Shown here: one piece after another, positions 12,369 to 23,108 of the stretch
Layout of the letters: each line of letters starts with the position of its first letter
Numbering within the stretch: the first letter of the stretch is position 1
From: Zantedeschia hybrid cultivar
Lineage: Eukaryota > Streptophyta > Magnoliopsida > Alismatales > Araceae
Direction: 5' to 3'
Length of the DNA stretch: 64,000 nt
Assembly (NCBI GenBank): GCA_030544215.1
Contig: JARZZO010000013.1
Coordinates: 1,603,001-1,667,000 of the forward strand
Notes under the pieces: model-generated
Told to the model about the DNA's origin: nothing
The model's input: only the letters and a program-made list of their open reading frames with translations
Databases searched by the model: none
Translations under genes and position numbers: made by a program

Positions 12369-12848
12369 ACCCTCAATTGATAAAATCTAATTTTTTCAAC
12401 CTCAATTCCTTTAAAATCAAATAAAAAATTCCAAGATAAAACTCTACACTTCCTGTAAATCAAAAAATCAAATAAAACTCAAATTTGCCCTTTTGTAAAA
12501 CATAAAAAATACCTTAAAAAGGTCTCATTTCAATTGAATTTGCACATCTTGCTTATCCTTCAAAACCTGTAAATTCAAAACATAAAAAATATAAATCCTT
12601 GAATCATTTTTCACTCAAATCAAATAAGAAAACATAGAACATAAAAAAAAAACATTTCCATACCTTGCAAATCAAATCCAGAGTCTCTTTACTTCAAATC
12701 TGAAAAAACACAATAAGAAATGTTTATTAGACTTCCGTGATAAAAAATGTCATCCACTTCAATCAAGATACCATAAAAAATGAGTTTCTCTCCTCTTGCA
12801 AATCAAAAAATCAAATCAATCAATTCAGGCATTCTCTTTGATAACAAA

Positions 12849-12876
12849 TGAGTCTGCGCATCCTTGCGCTGACTCA
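12849..12876. repeat. 11-bp hairpin, loop ATCCTT
   Basis: Left arm TGAGTCTGCGC, right arm GCGCTGACTCA, one mismatch. Confidence 0.85.
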
Positions 12877-13320
12877 ACTTTATGTTCACTTCCAAACATA
12901 AAAATTTCAACAAATCTTCAATAAATCACTCCAAAAAGACCAAAAAATGTCTCTCACCATTATCCATCAATAAAAATTAATAAATCAAATCTCGCGCAGA
13001 CTCAACTCTAAACTAAAAAATGAGCTTTCTTCTCAAATAAAAAATGAAATTCGTTCATTTTTCGAATGCAATCTTGTATATCTTACTTATATCATTTTAA
13101 AGGGTATTATTCTATTCTTCCGATGATTAATCAAGGGTTTTCCTCTTAGGAGGATGTAATTAACGCTATTTCATTTATGGGTAGCGGGATCGGGTCGAAG
13201 AACTACGCAATCATCTGATTGAGTCAGGTAAAGCACACAAATAATAAATCTAAAATCTAAATAAAAAAATCAAGATCAAGTGCATTTTTCCTAAAAAATG
13301 TACGACACCGCTTGATTAAT

Positions 13321-13690
13321 CTACAAGAAAAGTAAGAATTGACGTCGACTTAAAGTCGTCTCTAAAAGGCATTACGTCGTCTCGCATATTGTTAGAGACG
13401 ATTTTTTAGCCATCCCCCAAGTCGTCTCTAATAACCCCGTTGTAAAAGTATAAGAGATGGCGTTCATAGCCATCTTTAAAACGTCATATAAGAGACAATT
13501 TGTAGTCGTCTCAATAAAAAAACTATATTAGAGACATTGTTGTATCCGTCTCTTATTAAAAATATTCGTGACGGCTACCATCTCTCAAAAACAAGTATTA
13601 GAGCCAATGGTTTCATTGTCCCTTAAAGATTGTTTTAGAGACGGCTCAATATCCATCTCTACTATAATCTGAGAAAGATAACCTCCTGCA
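13321..13690 (+). mobile_element. One terminus of a CACTA (En/Spm-like) DNA transposon
   Basis: CTACAAGAAAA at 13321 matches the inner part of the plant CACTA terminal repeat (CACTACAAGAAAA), with the first two bases changed. The next 350 bp carry the expected subterminal array: GTCGTCTCTA and its reverse complement TAGAGACGA/TTAGAGACGG recur about ten times in both orientations. No transposase and no second end (TTTTCTTGTAG) is visible in the window. This is therefore a truncated or internally rearranged non-autonomous remnant. Confidence 0.65.
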
Positions 13691-13874
13691 TATGATATAA
13701 GAAGGAAATATAATAGAGACCAAATATCTCATGCTTGCAAACTGGTTTCCTTGCTCAAACATGAAACAAAAAACTTTTTGATAGATAAACAATAAATAGA
13801 ATGATATGCACATGAATTTATAAAGATTAGATATAAACTTTGGATATAGACAGATAGATAGTTTGAGGGTCAGA

Positions 13875-14164
13875 GCAGTGGGTTAATAAAAAAAATTATT
13901 TGTTGATTTTTTTTAATAGGTTCCAAGATATCTTATATGTTCGTACAACCTGATGTCCGACTCGACGACCCAAAAAATCTGAAAAATCAAAAATTGTTAT
14001 TGGGCTTATTCTATTAAACACACTCTTTATTGTTTATTAGGACTTGATTTTTTATTTTTCAAATTTTTTGGGATTGTTCGATTGGACATAGACTGTATGG
14101 ATATGTAGGATATCTCGGGCCCACCTAAAAAACTCAAAAAATAATTTTTTTGTTAATTCACTGC
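13875..14164. mobile_element. 290-bp fold-back (MITE-like) inverted repeat
   Basis: The sequence from GCAGTGGGTTAA at 13875 is matched, inverted, by the stretch ending TTAATTCACTGC at 14164. The matched words run inward through AAGATATCTTATATG versus its partner near 14100 and CCCAAAAAATCTGAAAAAT versus its partner near 14055. The two arms of about 140 bp meet near 14,020, so almost the whole unit is palindromic, as in fold-back elements or MITEs. Outer boundaries and target duplication are uncertain. Confidence 0.65.
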
Positions 14165-14323
14165 ATTGCCATTGTGAATAACGTTGTACTCACTTCTCAA
14201 AGTAAAAAAATTAGAGTTAAAAAATGTAGAGAGAGAGAGATGACCCGCTACTAGGAACCTGGTGTGCAGAGAGAGATTCGAGAGAGAGAGAGAGCTCATG
14301 GGTCCAGTCTAGAAACTTGGTGC

Positions 14324-14324
<1 letters not shown>

Positions 14325-14383
<59 letters not shown>
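14325..14383. repeat. (AG)n microsatellite
   Basis: A run of about 58 bp of AG dinucleotides. It creates spurious Arg-Glu and Leu-Ser frames. Confidence 0.95.
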
Positions 14384-14385
<2 letters not shown>

Positions 14386-14500
14386 ATGCCCACTCTTCAC
14401 TCCCTATGCTTCTCCCCCAACCCAACACCAAGCCCATTGTCTGCAAGCCACCCTTCACCACTGTCGCCACCACAACCACCACCCACCTCACCCTGGCTAG

Positions 14501-14502
<2 letters not shown>

Positions 14503-14557
<55 letters not shown>
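14503..14557. repeat. (AG)n microsatellite
   Basis: A second run of about 55 bp of AG dinucleotides, 120 bp from the first. The unique sequence between them is CCACC-rich and unassigned. Confidence 0.95.
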
Positions 14558-14559
<2 letters not shown>

Positions 14560-14929
14560 CTGTAGTGGCCATCCACCAGTGTATGGCTGTGTGTTCGGAG
14601 ACCTCTTCTTGCGGCTTGTCGACGACGAACTCGGTGTCCACTAGTGCATGGTTGTCGGAGCAGCTCGACCCCATGAGCGAGAGCTACAACTACTGTTCAT
14701 CTTTCTCGATCAATTGTACACGTACACACGTATGTAATCTATTCATGTGCTCCTGATTACAAACTCGCAGCCGATCCGGTTGGTTTTGCTTCCGTTGTCA
14801 AAACATTACCAAAGGAATTTTTATTCTATAATTTCAACATGGATTTAGTAGCTTTCAGCTTCAACACTAGGGTAAGTAAAGAAGAAGAACTGATAGGAGC
14901 ATAATCCAACAAGATTGAACATCATTCAT

Positions 14930-15442
14930 AAATGAGGAGTAAGATATCCACATTCATTGAAAACAAAATCAAGTGGGGCAGATGGATGATGAGAGAATAA
15001 TCTAATCAATAATGGGCAATGGTCAGAGCACTCTCTCGATAAATGAGAAACTACTGTAGGAGGAAAAGAAGAAGTCTAGTGAGTATTCATTAAAACTCTA
15101 TCCAATCTGGTCCAGATGCCCCCCATGGCTCTAACATTAAACCAAGTGAGTTGACCTCTACTGAAACCAGCATCCTCAATTTAGCACCAAGAATAAAATC
15201 TTGAAAACAGTCATAAATCTAATATCAGGATCTGGACCACCCAACTTCTCGGTAGGGGAAATAATAAAATTGAAATCACCCCCCACCAACCATGGACTAG
15301 AGCAGTTGGAAGACAATAATAGAAAGTTCTGCCATAGATCTCTTCTCTCAACCACTGAGTAGCTAGCCTGAACAAAAGTAAGCAATATGCCAAGAGAAAT
15401 AGAATGAGAAAAATGTATTGTAATAGAAAACACCATAACCAC
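14930..15442 (-). pseudogene. LINE (L1-type) ORF2 endonuclease fragment
   Basis: Minus-strand translation gives an AP-endonuclease-like domain of plant L1 LINEs. It shows a GDFN box with Glu-Lys-x-Gly-Gly shortly after (15442-15176), then an AGFSRGQLTW segment, an IWTRLDR segment, and finally the catalytic SDHCPLL box near 14980. The frames are broken: a TAG replaces the Trp expected after MNTH near 15,090, and the frame changes near 15,175. No reverse transcriptase follows; the sequence ends toward the AG microsatellites, so the element has lost its 3' part. It lies downstream of the ORF1 remnant, in normal LINE order. Confidence 0.8.
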
Positions 15443-15596
15443 TAGCCAGAGAGAACGAACACCTTATTAGGATCCTGCTAAGCTTGATCAAATTGCCGCA
15501 AACTAGATGCCAATGATGACAAGGAGGAACATCAACAGGTTTCTAAGTTATATGGTTTGCTTTAACAATAGTAGAAGGACTTGGATGATCTTTAGC

Positions 15597-16239
15597 TCAT
15601 TTGCATTCCACCAAAATTTGTCCAGCTTGATGACAACTCATACAATATTTAGGAGAATCAGGATAAACAATACCCTGCCAGCCACTAGAATCACCATATC
15701 CAATCCATATTTGGTCAGAAAAAGGCTTAAGAATGTCCATCTCAACACATACCCAAGCAGCAGCCGTGCTAGAGAAAGAGGTAGTTAATGGCACAACCTT
15801 AAAAACTGTACCAAGATTACCTAATATCGATAGTCGATAAGTATCTTGGAAGGGATTCACCAAAAGACTAGGGAACTCATCCCATACATGCATGATTGAA
15901 GAGTCTTCTTTCGGAGAGAAGAACATTGTCCACTTATAAAACTTAACGAGACACCCTTGAACAAATAAGGTTTCTCTCAAAAGAAGGTTTAGATGATCAC
16001 TATGATTATGAAACCTAAGAACCAAGTGTCTAGGATCAAGGCACTTATCATAAAATCTTCAGAGAAAGTAACCACAACGAGAGGAAAGATGGGAACTGCT
16101 GACCTTGAGCAACGCGCACCATGATTGGAAATTGAAACTGAGAGAGAGATACCTTTATCTCGTCATCCAAGAAGAAGGCAGCAGGCTCTTCCAAATCAGT
16201 GAAGGCAGGAACATAAATATTAATAGGTGCTTGAGGCAT
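15597..16239 (-). pseudogene. LINE ORF1 remnant (DUF4283 plus CCHC_4 zinc knuckle)
   Basis: The frame 16239-16048 and then 16025-15597 carry the features of plant L1 ORF1: a leading Phe-Leu-Asp-Asp-Glu segment, the W-x-F-x-P-K-E-D core of DUF4283, a CVEMDI segment, an IWIGYGD segment and a C-x2-C-x4-G-x4-E-C knuckle (CMSCHQAGQILVEC, His replaced at one ligand). Such proteins bind the LINE RNA as a nucleoprotein. The frame is interrupted near 16,030 and the 5' part is absent because retrotransposon A begins at 16,243. It is inactive. Confidence 0.8.
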
Positions 16240-16242
16240 CGC

Positions 16243-17519
16243 TGTGAGTGCTCAAATTAGGTGTGTGATTATCATGAAAATTATGTTGTTTATGTGACAA
16301 ATAAACCTATTAAAACTAAATGAATGTGATCGCCAGAAACTTTTAACTAAAAAGCTCCAAAAGAAAAGATTGATCGCCTACCTGTTTTGGAATTGGGAGA
16401 TGTTGAAGTTCTTGATTCCCCTCCTTCAGCCAGCTGAAGAAATAGAGCCATTTTGACTTTGTTCTTGCTTTGGCTGTTTATCAAACTTTAAGGATCATCC
16501 ATATTCCTTTTCCTTGTTGATTCTTTCCTCTTTATCTCCTTTTGTACCTTTGAACCTTGCAAAAAGTTGAAAGAAAGAAAGAGGGAACAATAAGAACTCA
16601 AATAGATGTAGTATCTATTCCAGTAGAAATTCTAATCATGCAACTAAACAAATGAACTCACTTGTTTGTGGTCTTTGTAAACCCCTTAAAACATGGATTG
16701 AAAAATAATGCTAGTGAGTGTGTGTTGCATGGAGTGATGTGATGAAAATATGAAAAAGATACAGAAATTAATTAAGAATTAAGTTAGATGGCCCCTGGAA
16801 AGCCTTGGTCTTTGAAAGTTCTTGAATGGACGAAGAACGGATGAAGAAAGGATGCAGACTTCGGGAAGTAGCAGCGCTTCGATCCTTCAACGTCTGGACG
16901 TCGTCTTCTTCTTAGATTACTCAAAATTATCACTAATCTTTCAAGAATTATCAATAACCTTCACTAACTTTTTAATGACCAAGAGGTTTGGTATTTATAG
17001 GCTTTATATCCGCGGTTATTTAAAGATTAATATGAACGAATTTGAAGTTTATCCAACTAACAAACATATAAACACAGATTAATTCATCATTACCTGTAAT
17101 TATCTAAAACGCGTCGCCCATGGGAGACGTTTTTTAGACTAATTAAGATTAGGATAAACATCCGGAAAAAAAGACAGAGACAGCTTAGGAGATCTAAATG
17201 GAGTCGTGCCTGGCAGACGTCTTTTAGCTAATTAATTAATTAATTAAAATTCAAACTTAAATATCAAAATAAGATTAAACTCTAAATGGAGTCTACACAT
17301 GTCGATGTCTTTTAAGGTTTTTCATATTTGATTAAAATTTGAGTTAAAATCAATTTAATTAATTAACTTAAATTATGTCTGTCTGACCCGATACTATTTA
17401 GATAATTAATCCGGAAAGATTAATAAAAATTAACTAATGATTAAATATCAGACCATTCTGAGGTATTATTATATGATATGAAATTTACTCAAAATGATGT
17501 CAAAATTAGCGTGTCTACA
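16243..17519 (-). repeat. LTR of element A (3' LTR, 1,277 bp)
   Basis: It runs from TGTGAGTGCTC to GCGTGTCTACA in plus coordinates; in the element's own orientation it starts TGTAGACACGC. It aligns throughout with the B and C LTRs: TATA box at 16993-16999, near-palindrome CTTCAGCCAGCTGAAG at 16434, and hairpins at about 17104, 17193 and 17282. Confidence 0.85.
16993..16999 (-). promoter_or_regulatory. LTR TATA box, element A
   Basis: ATTTATA on the plus strand is TATAAAT in element orientation. The same position and context occur in the B and C LTRs. Confidence 0.6.
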
Positions 17520-17532
17520 GCTGCCTCACCTT
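17520..17532 (-). other. Polypurine tract, element A
   Basis: AAGGTGAGGCAGC in element orientation directly abuts the LTR. It is identical in position to those of B and C and is the expected plus-strand primer site. Confidence 0.55.
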
Positions 17533-18573
17533 GGCATCGTCTTTTTAAGGGAGTGAAATGAAATGGAATGTACTGAAAAGGTGATGCCAAGGTGTGAGGA
17601 GACACGCTCTTAACATCACATGATTAGAATTTTTCTCAAAATCATCAATGAAGATAACTCAATAATATCAATGGAATCAATCATGTCTGCATGAAATAGA
17701 TAAAGAAATAAAATAAGGTCGATCAACCTCTACGGATTGGGAAGTACCTCACGTTATAGACACTGCAGGTTTCATCATGGGGAGCGATTGCCAGCCAATG
17801 TGGACGTGCTGCAGCCATGATGGATCTTAAAAGAAAATAAGAAATATTAGATAAAGAATCCAAGAAATGATTGAATTCCAAGGATATCTTCAAGCGAACC
17901 TCAAAGATAATCAAGATATTCAATTCAGAATGGAATATTTCATATCATGTTGTAATTATTTGATGAATGGTCTGAAACTTAATTAAGAATTAATTCTTAT
18001 CACAATTATATCAAAGTCATATAGGATGCATGCTAGGCTAAAAGAAAAATATAAAATCAAATAAACTATAAAATAATCAAGGATAATATTGTTAAATTGT
18101 TATTAATGAGTCAAGATACCAATTCTTGTAATTCAGTGCTAAGTCGAAGCGCGTTTATCCACACACCGTTTCACAAAAAATGGAACCATCGTCCTCACGA
18201 ATTAACAATCAAATGGCCTATCCGTGCGATTAAGAATTCTCTGGAATTATCACTGTTTTTGTTGTAGGGGAACTCAAATTCTAGTTTCATCGAAACCACA
18301 AGGTCCTTGATATAGTCTAATAAATATTTAACATATAGTAATGCTGATAATGCAAATTTAATCACATGAAAGAATAAGGGATAGAGATAACCGTCTTTTT
18401 AGCCACGGTCGGGACTTATAAACTCCCACAGTGTGATCTTCTTTGAATTTTTCAGCTTCATTTGGATTTTCCTAAATTTCCTGCACTCTAAATTCATCAG
18501 TAACTTCAAACAAATGTTTAATTAAGCATCAAAATATCGATAAACATTGAATTTCGGGTAAATAATAGAAAAC

Positions 18574-18646
18574 CCTGAAACGCGTCGTGTCGCGCCGACG
18601 CCATTAAGGTGAACTAAAACACGTCGCTGTTCAACGACGCCTTTCA
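18574..18646. repeat. Two GCGTC/GACGC hairpins, element A 3' region
   Basis: Hairpins at 18574-18607 and 18612-18646 have arms GAAACGCGTC/GACGCCATT and AAAACACGTC/GACGCCTTTC. They correspond to 28839 and 28876 in element C. Confidence 0.75.
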
Positions 18647-18700
18647 ATCGCAGAAACAGGTTCTGGCTAACTTCTACCCGGATTCCAACTCTCTCTATGT

Positions 18701-18720
18701 TCATCCCTGTATATGACTTA
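18701..18720. other. Deletion junction: antisense gene block missing in A
   Basis: Up to about 18,705 A follows C sequence near 28,965. From about 18,712 it follows C sequence near 34,335 (ACTTAACAAACAGG). The 5.4 kb between, holding both antisense genes in C, is absent. The word CATCC(C)TGTA is present at or near both C breakpoints, suggesting a microhomology-type deletion. Confidence 0.7.
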
Positions 18721-18949
18721 ACAAACAGGTTAAGCATCTATTCAGGCTTAGCCCCTTGCCTGGTTAAGTAACCGGCTACTTAATCTTAACCTTAGTAGAA
18801 GGGTCAAGGGGTATAGCCTTTATTAACAAAGGTAGCATGAATAATCAAACTGTAAGAAAAAATGCAAAACGCAAGCAAACAGATGTTCACTGAAAATAAA
18901 AGGAATGAAACACACTATATGCGATAAGCAGATACTAATTGAAATATTT

Positions 18950-19185
18950 TTGTTGTTTTGAAATTTTCATTTTTGTTTGAGTTTTGGAACATATATATTT
19001 TTGGATTTTTGAAATATGTGCTTTTTTTTATGCATTTTTTTTTGGATTTTGAAATATGTACTTTTTTTGGATTTTGAAACATGTACTTTTTTGGATTTTG
19101 AAATATGTACTTTTTGTGGTTTTGAAATATGTATTTTTTTTGGATTTTGAAATATGTACTTTTTTTTTTGGATTTTGGAATATGG
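18950..19185. repeat. GGATTTTGAAATATGTACTTTTT minisatellite
   Basis: About seven units of 22-27 bp, T-rich, each holding GGATTTTGAAAYATGTAC. Shorter versions occupy the same place in C (about 34,565-34,750) and B (about 56,975-57,110). Confidence 0.8.
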
Positions 19186-19939
19186 TGCAAACTAAAAAAC
19201 CAGCATGGTACTCAGATCAAAAGGAAACATATTCATTTATTAACTTAATTTCCAGATTGTTCTTCAATAATTTAACTTAGACCCATCGTGTTTGAACTTG
19301 CGTTTCCATTCGTGATCCCATTTGATGATTTAATCTTTAGTCAATCTAGGTCATTCCTTAAGTTTGGAGTATGCTTCTTCAGAAAGGAAGAATTGGTTTA
19401 GAAAGCCCACGAGAAGGTTCCGGAGACCTAAAAAGATGTTCCTTTCTTACCCTAATATCTGTTGAGGTTCGGTCATTTTCTTTCCGAGGTATTTATCGAC
19501 CTTGCGTTCCCTTTTATTTCATTTCATAGCCTTGATGTAACGTTTGTAGTGTAATGGCCTTTTGATTTGACATTTGGCTTTTGCCTTTTGCTTTTGCTTT
19601 TCTTTTTCTTTTTCTTGGGACGGATCTCACCCATTTTTTTTATGATGGCCTCCTACTAAGACGGCGGGTATTCTTAGTAATATATTCTAAGCCTCGTTCC
19701 GACATCATGGGTTGAGTGTAAAAACAGAATTTTGTTTGAAAAGAATGATTTGCACTTTACACACTTGGTCAAGCTTCCGGAATTCCTTAGGACTTGACAT
19801 CTCTTGTTATTCACGAATCAAATGTGTCAGTGTGTGTAGTAATGTGTTTGAATTAAATTATTCAGACTGATAAGGGAATTTGAGTTTCTAAATTTTCTGA
19901 TTCCACTGGTCTTTGCACCATGCTGATCGACTCTTTAAC

Positions 19940-20556
19940 CTAAGGGTAGTATTTCTTAAGATACAAACCATTCCAGGAGTGAGTCAACTCTTGCCCTTCT
20001 GCATTAACTAAACGGTAAGCGTTACCAGAAAAAGCATGTGATACAACATAAGGTTCTTCCCAATTGAGTTGGAGTTTAGAACACGGACCACCAGGTTTTA
20101 CAAAAATCTTTTGACAACCATTTCACCAACTTTGAACTTACGTTCGATGACTTTCTTTTGGTAAAAACGTGCTAGTCTATTTTGATAAACTCTTACATGA
20201 TTAGCAGCTGACCATCTTTTCTCGTCTAAGTGTTCCAATTGAGCAAAGAGTGTTGAACAGTGTTCATCAATGGGAAATTCCTTATTCAATTGTACTCTTA
20301 ATGACGGTATAAGGATCTCATATGGAACTACCGCCTCCATTCTAAATGTTAAGGAATAAGGAGTTTGCCCAGTGGGCGTGCGGATTGAAGTTCGGTAGGC
20401 CCATAGAGCCTCAATCAATTTTTCTGGCCAATCTGTAAATTTATTAGACTTGCACGTCTTTTTGATGATTTTTATCAAAGTCTTGTTAGTTGCCTCTGCT
20501 TGGCCATTACTTTGCGGATAATAAGGAGACGAATGATGCAATACAATTTTGTACAT
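19940..20556 (-). pseudogene. Integrase C-terminal fragment, element A
   Basis: The frame 20556-20098 is nearly identical to the end of the C pol protein. It includes the YYPQSNGQAEATNK segment with the third catalytic acidic residue (Glu), the AYRTSIRTPTGQTPYSL segment and the C-terminal basic region. A one-base deletion near 20,108 shifts the frame after VVKR. The remaining GPY-type tail can be followed in another frame to a stop near 19,941. The N-terminal zinc finger and first two catalytic Asp residues are missing because element B starts at 20,559. It is non-functional. Confidence 0.9.
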
Positions 20557-20762
20557 GTTGTAGACACGCTAATTTTGACATCATTTCGAGTAAATTTCAT
20601 ATCATATAATAATGCCTCAGAATGGTCTGATATTTAATCATTGGTTAATTTTTATTGATCTTTTTGAGTTAATTATCTAAATAGTGTCGGGTCAAATAGA
20701 CATGATTTAAGTTAATTAATTAAATTGATTTTAACTCAAATTTTAATTAAAATATGAAGAAG

Positions 20763-21062
20763 TCTAAAAGACGTTGACCTGTGTAGACGCCATTTAGAGT
20801 TTATTCTTATTTTGATGTTTAAATTTGAATTTCAATTAATTGATTAATTATCTAAAAGACGTCTGCATGGCACGACGCAATTTAGGTTTCCTAAGTTGTT
20901 TCTATCTCTTTTCCGGATGTTTATCCTTATCTTAATTAGTCTAAAAGGCGTCTCCAAGTGGCGACGCGTTTTAGATAATTACGAATAATAATGAACTTTT
21001 TTCAGATGTTTATCCTTATCTTAATTAGCTAAAAGGCGTCTTTGATGGACGACACGTTTTAG
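20763..21062. repeat. Four GCGTC/GACGC hairpins in the B 5' LTR
   Basis: Hairpins at 20763-20798, 20851-20886, 20941-20974 and 21029-21062, spaced 88-90 bp. Arms follow AAARGNCGTC... GACGCNWTTTAG. They correspond in inverted order to those of the C LTR, with related loops. Confidence 0.8.
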
Positions 21063-21161
21063 ATAATTACAGATAAAGATGAATTAATATGTATTTATCT
21101 GTTGGTTAAGCTGGATAAACCTCAAAATTTCTCCATGTAAATCCGCGGATGCAAAGAAGTC

Positions 21162-21168
21162 TATAAAT
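21162..21168 (+). promoter_or_regulatory. LTR TATA box, element B
   Basis: TATAAAT, in the same context as the A and C LTRs; the likely core promoter for the genomic RNA. Confidence 0.65.
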
Positions 21169-21723
21169 ACCCAGCCTTTTGGATGAGTGACAGAGAGTGA
21201 TGTTGAGTGATAATTATCAATTATTTTGGTGGTGATTGGAGCAAAGAAGCTTGACGACGTCCGAACGCTGGAGGAGCGAAGTGCTGCTACCATCAGGAAT
21301 CGGCATCCGTTCTTCGTCCATTCAAGATTCTCTCGAGACCAAGGCTTCCAGGGGCCATCCAGCTTAACTTCCCATTTATTTTTCTTCTCACATTTTCATC
21401 ATATTAGCATCACATTTTTCATCACATCACTCCATGCAACACACACGCACACTAGCATTGTTTTCCAAACCTATTTATTAAAGGGATTTAAAAGACCATC
21501 ATACAAGTGAGTTTACCTGTTTAGTTGCATGTTTAAAATTTCTTCTGGAATGGATGCTACTTTTGCCTGAGTTCTCATTGTTCTTTACTTTCTTTTATTA
21601 TTTTTTGCAAGGTACAAAGGAGAATCAAGGGGAGGGAATCAACAACGAACAATAAAGAATCTGGACGATCCTCAAAACTCAATAGCAGCCAAAGCAAGAA
21701 CAAGGATAAAAAGGTCTCTCTTT

Positions 21724-21739
21724 CTTCAGCCGGCTGAAG
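21724..21739. repeat. 16-bp perfect palindrome in LTR
   Basis: CTTCAGCCGGCTGAAG, downstream of the TATA box and so in the transcribed part of the LTR. It is identical in both C LTRs and has one change in A. Confidence 0.85.
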
Positions 21740-21931
21740 GAGGAGAACCAAGAGCTCAACATCTCCCACGTCCAAACAGGTAGGCGATCAAATCTTTCTT
21801 TTGGAACTTTTTAGTCAAAAGTTTCTGGCGATCACATCACCTAGTTTCTTTTTAATAGGTTTTATTTTGCACTTAAACAACATAATTTTTTATGATAATC
21901 ACACACCCATTTTAAGCACTCACAGCTTTCT

Positions 21932-21949
21932 TGGCAATCACGGTGGGAC
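21932..21949 (+). other. Primer-binding site candidate, element B
   Basis: TGGCAATCACGGTGGGAC begins 7 bp after the LTR. It starts with TGG, as expected for the complement of a tRNA CCA end, and matches the C site except at one base. I do not identify the tRNA. Confidence 0.55.
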
Positions 21950-22017
21950 TTGGTCTCGCCATCTTTTTAATTCTTTGTTCTTGCTGTTATCAATCGGGCA
22001 CCCACGGTGCACCACCT

Positions 22018-22111
22018 GTGTCTCTCGACACGCACTCACCAATTGGTGAGTTTTTAGTTTAGTTGATTTCCTACGTGCACCATGTGCACACCCCTGCGGC
22101 AAGATCTTGCC
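22018..22111 (+). other. Leader palindromes, element B
   Basis: Three symmetrical elements follow the primer site: GTGTCTCTCGACAC (22018, 5-bp stem), CTCACCAATTGGTGAG (22035, perfect) and GGCAAGATCTTGCC (22098, perfect). All are conserved in C at 44861-44953. The position resembles packaging/dimerisation leaders of retroelements. Confidence 0.6.
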
Positions 22112-22294
22112 CTCCCCGTTGATTAGTTGAAAAGATTGTGTGATTGATTGATATTTCAATTGTTTATTTGATAAAATCATTCTGTTAAAATTTGAAACAA
22201 AAAAAAGAATTGTATGAGCTGATTATTTATCGTTTTTATCCTGTTTTGAGGGGGAATCAATCCAGAAATTCCTCCTGGAAAACTGAATCTGTGA

Positions 22295-22447
22295 CTTGAA
22301 AAGCGTCCAGGAGCAGCGACGCATTTCAAACTGCGTCACCCAACCCAGACGCCTTTCAGTCTCATTTTTCTGTTGTCTGCTGCTTGAGCTTCTGCGAAGA
22401 AATAAGGTTCTGTTTGAATAGCGTCGACCAACAGCGACGCGATTCAG
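22295..22447. repeat. Three GCGTC/GACGC hairpins in the B leader
   Basis: Hairpins at 22295-22329, 22327-22359 (overlapping the first, arms shared) and 22412-22447. They correspond to 44399-44660 in C. Confidence 0.75.
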
Positions 22448-22946
22448 GCAGTTTCTTATTTTTTCTTCAGTTCTCAGATTTTGTGATCTGTGTGCTATTA
22501 CCCATTATGTATTAAGCATTAAAGGCCATCCAGGCTACATGTCATACGCATTTAGGCTAGCACCCTCCTCTTCTTAGGAACACTCTTCTTGACGTCTTCA
22601 ACTCTCTCTGATTGGGTCGGTCCCTCGATCAGATTAGAGTAGTTGGCGTTAAAGACCTTCGTAAGTCTCCAAAATCAAGGTATTCCTCCTTGATCATCGG
22701 GCTGGTTGTACCAATTGAAGTCCCGGTTAGATCTTCATAACGTTGTGATCATAACGTTGTGAGAGAAAGCCATAGAATATAACGGCGGACATTGAACTGA
22801 AACTAGGATCCTACCTCTTGAGCGAATTTGTGATTTAATTGAATCCAAATAATCCAATAAGGAATCCTAAAATCACGTTAAACATCCACTTGTTTGCTTA
22901 ATCTCTGTACAACTTGTTTGCCAAATTCTGAAAAAAATCTAACATC

Positions 22947-23108
22947 ATGCTACTTCGATCAGGTAGGGATCTGAGCATGGCCCCAGACGCCATAGTCTAC
23001 TACGAGGGAAATGCTAATGCCCATCGTGACTCCAATTACCGTTTTGAAAGTAGGGGAGATGCTGATGTCCCCCGTAATTCTCTTCCTTGTCCAGTTCGAT
23101 ATGAGAGA
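22947..23108 (+). pseudogene. B gag, N-terminal segment
   Basis: It starts MLLRSGRDLSMA, the same start as C gag, and continues about 54 codons until solo LTR D interrupts it at 23,109. The frame resumes at 25,366. A leading LLRSGR segment is the element's own start; no upstream in-frame alternative is needed. Confidence 0.85.

Larger units (their letters stand above)
9743..13004. repeat. Array of GAGTCTGCGC palindromes on 135-195 bp spacing
   Basis: An AT-rich region is punctuated by a GC-rich motif, TGAGTCTGCGC, in many places closed by its reverse complement after a 6-7 nt loop. Full or nearly full hairpins lie at 9743, 10977, 11466, 11780, 11973, 12148, 12341 and 12849. Half-sites lie near 10791, 10956, 11152, 11288, 11613 and 12994. 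Spacings between 11152 and 12341 are 136-193 bp, and flanking sequence (an ACCCTRAATTC-like word followed by AAATCAAATAAAAAT-like text) is loosely repeated. This indicates a degenerate tandem array with one hairpin per unit. No ORF spans it. Confidence 0.75.
16243..20558 (-). mobile_element. Element A: left part of a Tat-lineage LTR retrotransposon
   Basis: The 3' LTR (16243-17519), polypurine tract, 3' region and integrase end of a minus-strand Ty3/gypsy element are present. The element is cut at 20,558 by the LTR of element B, inside integrase, so the rest of A should lie beyond the right end of the window. Compared with B and C it lacks the whole antisense gene block. It is inserted in the LINE at 16,242; its left target flank reads ATCGC (16238-16242). 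Confidence 0.85.
20559..21924 (+). repeat. 5' LTR of element B (1,366 bp)
   Basis: It starts TGTAGACACGC and ends CACTCACA, followed 7 bp later by the primer-binding site. It matches the start of the 3' LTR at 63,651 with 6 differences over 350 bp (my count by eye). It contains four hairpins of the GCGTC/GACGC family (about 20763, 20851, 20941, 21029). Confidence 0.92.

Noticed and set aside
14309..14756. Arg-Glu and Leu-Ser rich proteins around 14.3-14.7 kb
   Set aside because: They are translations of (AG)n microsatellites.
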